A DNA stretch of 52,320 bases. Origin: Anaerolineae bacterium. GTDB taxonomy: Bacteria > Chloroflexota > Anaerolineae > Promineifilales > Promineifilaceae. The notes under the pieces were generated by a model. The model searched no databases and was not told the DNA's origin. It saw nothing but the letters and a program-made list of their open reading frames with translations. Location of the stretch: positions 1 to 52,320 of the forward strand of contig JAHDWJ010000036.1 in assembly GCA_023384415.1 (NCBI GenBank). Reading direction: 5' to 3'. The position numbers and the translations under genes were made by a program. Of the stretch, positions 49,611 to 52,320 are shown piece by piece; the first letter of the stretch is position 1, and every line of letters starts with the position of its first letter.

Positions 49611-50081
49611 ATGCCTAGACGATACACCCCCGAAAGAAGAGAAGTCGTACCTGATTTACGGTACAACAGCGAACATGTTTCCATGTTCGTTAATCGCCTG
49701 ATGGTTAAAGGCAAAAAGAGTACCGCCGTCTCACTCTTCTATGATGCAATGGATATGATCGAAGAAAAAAGCGGCCGCCCGCCCATGGAAATGTTCGAGC
49801 AGGCCCTTAGAAATGCCAGCCCCCAGGTTGAAGTCAAACCGCGCCGTGTTGGTGGAACCACCTACCAGGTACCAATCCCTGTGGAATCTTCCCGCCAGGT
49901 TGCCCTGGCTATGCGCTGGTTATTGACGGCCGCCCGCAATCGTTCCGGCCGTTCTATGTCTGAAAAATTAGCTGCCGAACTCATGGACGCCGCCAAAAAT
50001 CAAGGTTCGGCGATTAAAAAGAAGGACGATACGCACCGTATGGCTGAGGCCAACCGCGCCTTCTCCCATTTTCGGTTTTAG
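49611..50081 (+). CDS. rpsG: 30S ribosomal protein S7
   Basis: A primary 16S rRNA-binding protein that starts assembly of the 30S head and contacts the E site. It has 156 residues, full length. It begins MPRRYTPERREV and carries VNRLMVKGKKSTA, VEVKPRRVGGTTYQVPIPV and KKDDTHRMAEANRAFSHFRF. In other bacteria S7 represses its own operon by binding the str mRNA. GAGGT precedes the ATG. It lies 51 bases after rpsL and 17 before fusA. Confidence 0.97.
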   Translation: MPRRYTPERREVVPDLRYNSEHVSMFVNRLMVKGKKSTAVSLFYDAMDMIEEKSGRPPMEMFEQALRNASPQVEVKPRRVGGTTYQVPIPVESSRQVALAMRWLLTAARNRSGRSMSEKLAAELMDAAKNQGSAIKKKDDTHRMAEANRAFSHFRF

Positions 50082-50098
50082 CTCACAGTAGGATTATC

Positions 50099-52177
50099 AT
50101 GAGTCGTCATCCGTTAGACAAAGTACGTAACATCGGCATCATTGCCCACATAGACGCCGGTAAAACCACCACCACCGAACGCATCCTTTATTATACCGGT
50201 ATGATCCACCGTATGGGGGAAGTCCACGAAGGCACTGCGACCATGGATCACATGGCCCAGGAACGCGAGCGGGGCATTACCATCACTTCAGCAGCGACCA
50301 CGACCTATTGGCAAGATTGTCAGATCAATATCATTGACACCCCAGGCCACATAGATTTCACCGCCGAAGTGCAGCGCAGCCTGCGCGTTTTAGATGGGGG
50401 CGTTACTGTTTTCGACGCCGTTGCTGGTGTTGAACCCCAATCAGAAACCGTTTGGCGCCAGGCCAACCAATATGGCGTTCCTCGTATCTGCTTTGTCAAC
50501 AAAATGGATCGCATCGGCGCCAACTTCACCCGCACCATTGAGATGATCAAAGATCGCCTCAAAGGAAACCCGGTCGCTGTTCAATGGCCTATTGGCCAGG
50601 AATCTGATTTTCGTGGCGTTGTTGATCTGATGAAAATGGAAGCCATCATCTGGCAAGACAGCGATCAAGGGGTTTCCAGCACCGTTGTTCCTATTCCAGA
50701 TGATCTGCAAGATGAAATCCAAATGGCTCGCGAAGCCCTGATCGAACGTATCGTGGAAACAGACGATGAACTGACCATGCGTTATCTTGATGGTGAGGAA
50801 ATCAGCACCGATGAATTGCGCCAGGCCTTACGGAAAGCCACGATTGCCAACCAGGTAACACCCGTCCTTTGTGGCACTGCTTTGCGCAACAAAGGGGTGC
50901 AAAGATTGTTAGATGCAGTGGTTGATTATTTGCCATCCCCATTGGACATTCCAGCCATTGAAGGTACGAATCCTAATAACGATCAAATTGAACTGCGCCG
51001 CGCCGATGATTCCGAACCTACATCAGCCCTGGTTTTCAAAATCGTGACGGATCCATATGTAGGCAAGCTGGCATACTTCCGGGTTTATTCTGGCGTTGTC
51101 AATACGGGCACTAGTCTTACCAACAGCACCAAAAATCGGAAGGAACGCATCGGCCGCATTGTCCGTATGCACGCCGATCACCGCGAAGATTTGAAAGAAG
51201 TACGGGCAGGTGATATAGCCGCTATTCTGGGCCTAAAACAGACGATTACCGGGGATACCCTGTGTGATCCAGACAAACCAATTGTTTTAGAGACGATCAG
51301 TTTTCCCGAACCGGTTATTTCTCTGGCTATCGAGCCTAAAACAACCGCCGACCAGGACAAGATGGGCATCGCTTTGCGCTCCCTGGCAGATGAAGACCCC
51401 ACTTTTCAGGTTAAAAGTGATGAGCAAACCGGCCAGACCGTGCTTTATGGGATGGGGGAATTGCACCTGGAAGTATTAGTAGATCGCATGTTACGGGAGT
51501 TTAAGGTAGCTGCCAATGTGGGTAAACCACGGGTTGCTTACCGTGAGACCATTACCCGGGTTGTCGAAAAAGCGGAAGGACGTTTTGTGCGTCAAAGTGG
51601 CGGCCGCGGTCAATTCGGTCACGTCATCTTGCGCCTGGAACCCCTGGAGCCTGGGTCCGGCTTCCAATTTGAAAATGGCCTCGTCGGGGGCGTTATTCCT
51701 AGAGAATATGTTACCCCAACCGAAAACGGTATCCGTGAAGCCATGGAAAGCGGCGTTCTGGCTGGCTATCCCATGACCGACATCAAAGTCACCCTCTACG
51801 ATGGCTCCTTCCATGAGGTAGACTCATCAGAAATGGCCTTCAAAATTGCTGGCTCTATGGGTTTCAAAGAAGGTGCCCAAAAAGGACAGCCTGTTTTGTT
51901 AGAGCCAATTATGGCTCTGGAAATCACTGTTCCCGAAGAATACACTGGCGATGTTGTCGGTGGTCTATCGGCTCAGCGAGGTATGATTGAAGGGATTGAG
52001 ATGCGGGCTGATGGTGTACAAAGTATCCGCGCCAAATGCCCCCTGGCCGAAATGTTCGGTTATGCTACCCGCCTACGTTCTATGTCACAAGGCCGGGGCA
52101 GCTTTACAATGGAATTTCACCATTACGCTCAGGTATCACCCAACCTGGCAAAAGATATCATCAGTGGAAAAGCGTAA
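50099..52177 (+). CDS. fusA: Elongation factor G
   Basis: The translocase GTPase that moves tRNAs and mRNA on the ribosome. It has 692 residues, full length. G1 is AHIDAGKTTTTER, the switch region RGITITSAATT, G3 DTPGHID, and G4 NKMDRIG. Domain II follows from about residue 300 (SALVFKIVTDPYVGKLAYFRVYSG in part), then domains III-V ending FTMEFHHYAQV. AGGA precedes the ATG. It is encoded in the str operon as usual, with tuf next. Confidence 0.97.
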   Translation: MSRHPLDKVRNIGIIAHIDAGKTTTTERILYYTGMIHRMGEVHEGTATMDHMAQERERGITITSAATTTYWQDCQINIIDTPGHIDFTAEVQRSLRVLDGGVTVFDAVAGVEPQSETVWRQANQYGVPRICFVNKMDRIGANFTRTIEMIKDRLKGNPVAVQWPIGQESDFRGVVDLMKMEAIIWQDSDQGVSSTVVPIPDDLQDEIQMAREALIERIVETDDELTMRYLDGEEISTDELRQALRKATIANQVTPVLCGTALRNKGVQRLLDAVVDYLPSPLDIPAIEGTNPNNDQIELRRADDSEPTSALVFKIVTDPYVGKLAYFRVYSGVVNTGTSLTNSTKNRKERIGRIVRMHADHREDLKEVRAGDIAAILGLKQTITGDTLCDPDKPIVLETISFPEPVISLAIEPKTTADQDKMGIALRSLADEDPTFQVKSDEQTGQTVLYGMGELHLEVLVDRMLREFKVAANVGKPRVAYRETITRVVEKAEGRFVRQSGGRGQFGHVILRLEPLEPGSGFQFENGLVGGVIPREYVTPTENGIREAMESGVLAGYPMTDIKVTLYDGSFHEVDSSEMAFKIAGSMGFKEGAQKGQPVLLEPIMALEITVPEEYTGDVVGGLSAQRGMIEGIEMRADGVQSIRAKCPLAEMFGYATRLRSMSQGRGSFTMEFHHYAQVSPNLAKDIISGKA

Positions 52178-52259
52178 TGACTAGAGAAAGGAGCATATCC
52201 TTTTGTTCTAGCTCGGTACTCACTATTATCCATATCAGTTAAAAGAGGGATGTGAAACA

Positions 52260-52320
52260 ATGGCCAAAGCAAAATTCGCACGTGAAAAGCCCCATTGCAA
52301 CATCGGCACCATCGGTCACA
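52260..52320 (+). CDS. tuf: Elongation factor Tu, 5' end only
   Basis: The first 20 codons read MAKAKFAREKPHCNIGTIGH, which is the universal start of EF-Tu up to the beginning of the G1 loop. GAGGG lies before the ATG. The window ends inside the gene. It closes the conserved rpsL-rpsG-fusA-tuf order. Confidence 0.95.
   Translation, partial: MAKAKFAREKPHCNIGTIGH

Larger units (their letters stand above)
1812..51607. repeat. Highly iterated octamer palindrome GCGGCCGC (about 90 dispersed copies)
   Basis: The octamer GCGGCCGC recurs about every 580 bp; I counted roughly 90 copies by eye between these limits, against about one expected at this base composition. Copies are often extended to CGCGGCCGCG. 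In genes it appears as Ala-Ala-Ala (near 5161, 5521, 7441), as Gly-Arg (near 6880, 28611) and as Arg-Pro (near 12702, 48362). It also occurs outside genes (1844, 9968, 12202, 12228), so alanine-rich protein sequence alone does not explain it. It is absent from 1-1811, about 19,515-22,096 and about 25,142-27,666. The pattern is like HIP1 of cyanobacteria, but the core is GGCC instead of GATC. Confidence 0.9.

Noticed and set aside
1812..51607. Octamer excess caused simply by alanine-rich proteins
   Set aside because: Copies occur in three frames and in non-coding DNA, so codon choice for Ala-Ala-Ala does not explain them.

Overview
The window looks like chromosomal DNA of a free-living bacterium, most likely a member of the Chloroflexota (Anaerolineae-like). 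The reasons are threonine/proline 'TPTPTE' lipoprotein linkers, a golvesin-domain M23 protein, Uma2/MazF/DUF433/DUF5615-type toxin-antitoxin debris, many intergenic imperfect palindromes and moderate GC. The assignment rests on gene style, not on a marker-gene tree. No rRNA, tRNA, CRISPR array, prophage or transposase gene was seen.

Layout. 1-1950: an AT-richer M23 peptidase gene (minus) and a long leader for a DEAD-box helicase. 1951-9744: the helicase and a complete seven-gene Mrp-type Na+/H+ antiporter operon whose last subunit carries an added universal-stress-protein domain. 9745-13926: tyrS behind an attenuator-like leader, a scar made of broken toxin-antitoxin genes, and hutH. 13981-19519: a truncated Uma2 gene, a run of thiolase, Rpn-like nuclease, sugar epimerase and a histidine-rich membrane protein, then rsmG. 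19532-22979 (minus): a receiver-GAF-PAS-cyclase signalling protein and recF. 23123-34388: an S49 peptidase, a large exported protein, an OmpR-type regulator, an alkaline-phosphatase-superfamily enzyme, lgt, guaB, a lipoprotein and purB. 34439-38011 (minus): a hydrolase, small proteins, a fused antitoxin-MazF protein and an XRE-DUF805 fusion. 38394-42642: a TPR protein resembling the front half of cyanobacterial rhomboids, a GlcNAc-1-P transferase-like enzyme, upp, ruvB and a DUF2905 protein. 42643-47573: a K+ channel with RCK domains, an ABC exporter, a beta-flower protein and a thioesterase. 47692-52320: a ChlI-like ATPase and the str operon (rpsL, rpsG, fusA, start of tuf).

The strongest unexplained signal is the octamer palindrome GCGGCCGC. 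By eye I count about 90 copies in 52 kb, where about one is expected by chance. It lies in all three reading frames and in non-coding DNA, and is missing from a few blocks (1-1811, about 19,515-22,096 and about 25,142-27,666). This resembles the cyanobacterial HIP1 element (GCGATCGC) with a different core. Other signals are mutually exclusive hairpins before the helicase gene, an attenuator-like hairpin before tyrS and another before rpsL, a three-copy 11-bp-spaced TTGTCA operator before lgt, 7-bp CCTGAAA tracts standing directly before start codons, and several domain fusions (MrpG-USP, RHH-MazF, XRE-DUF805).
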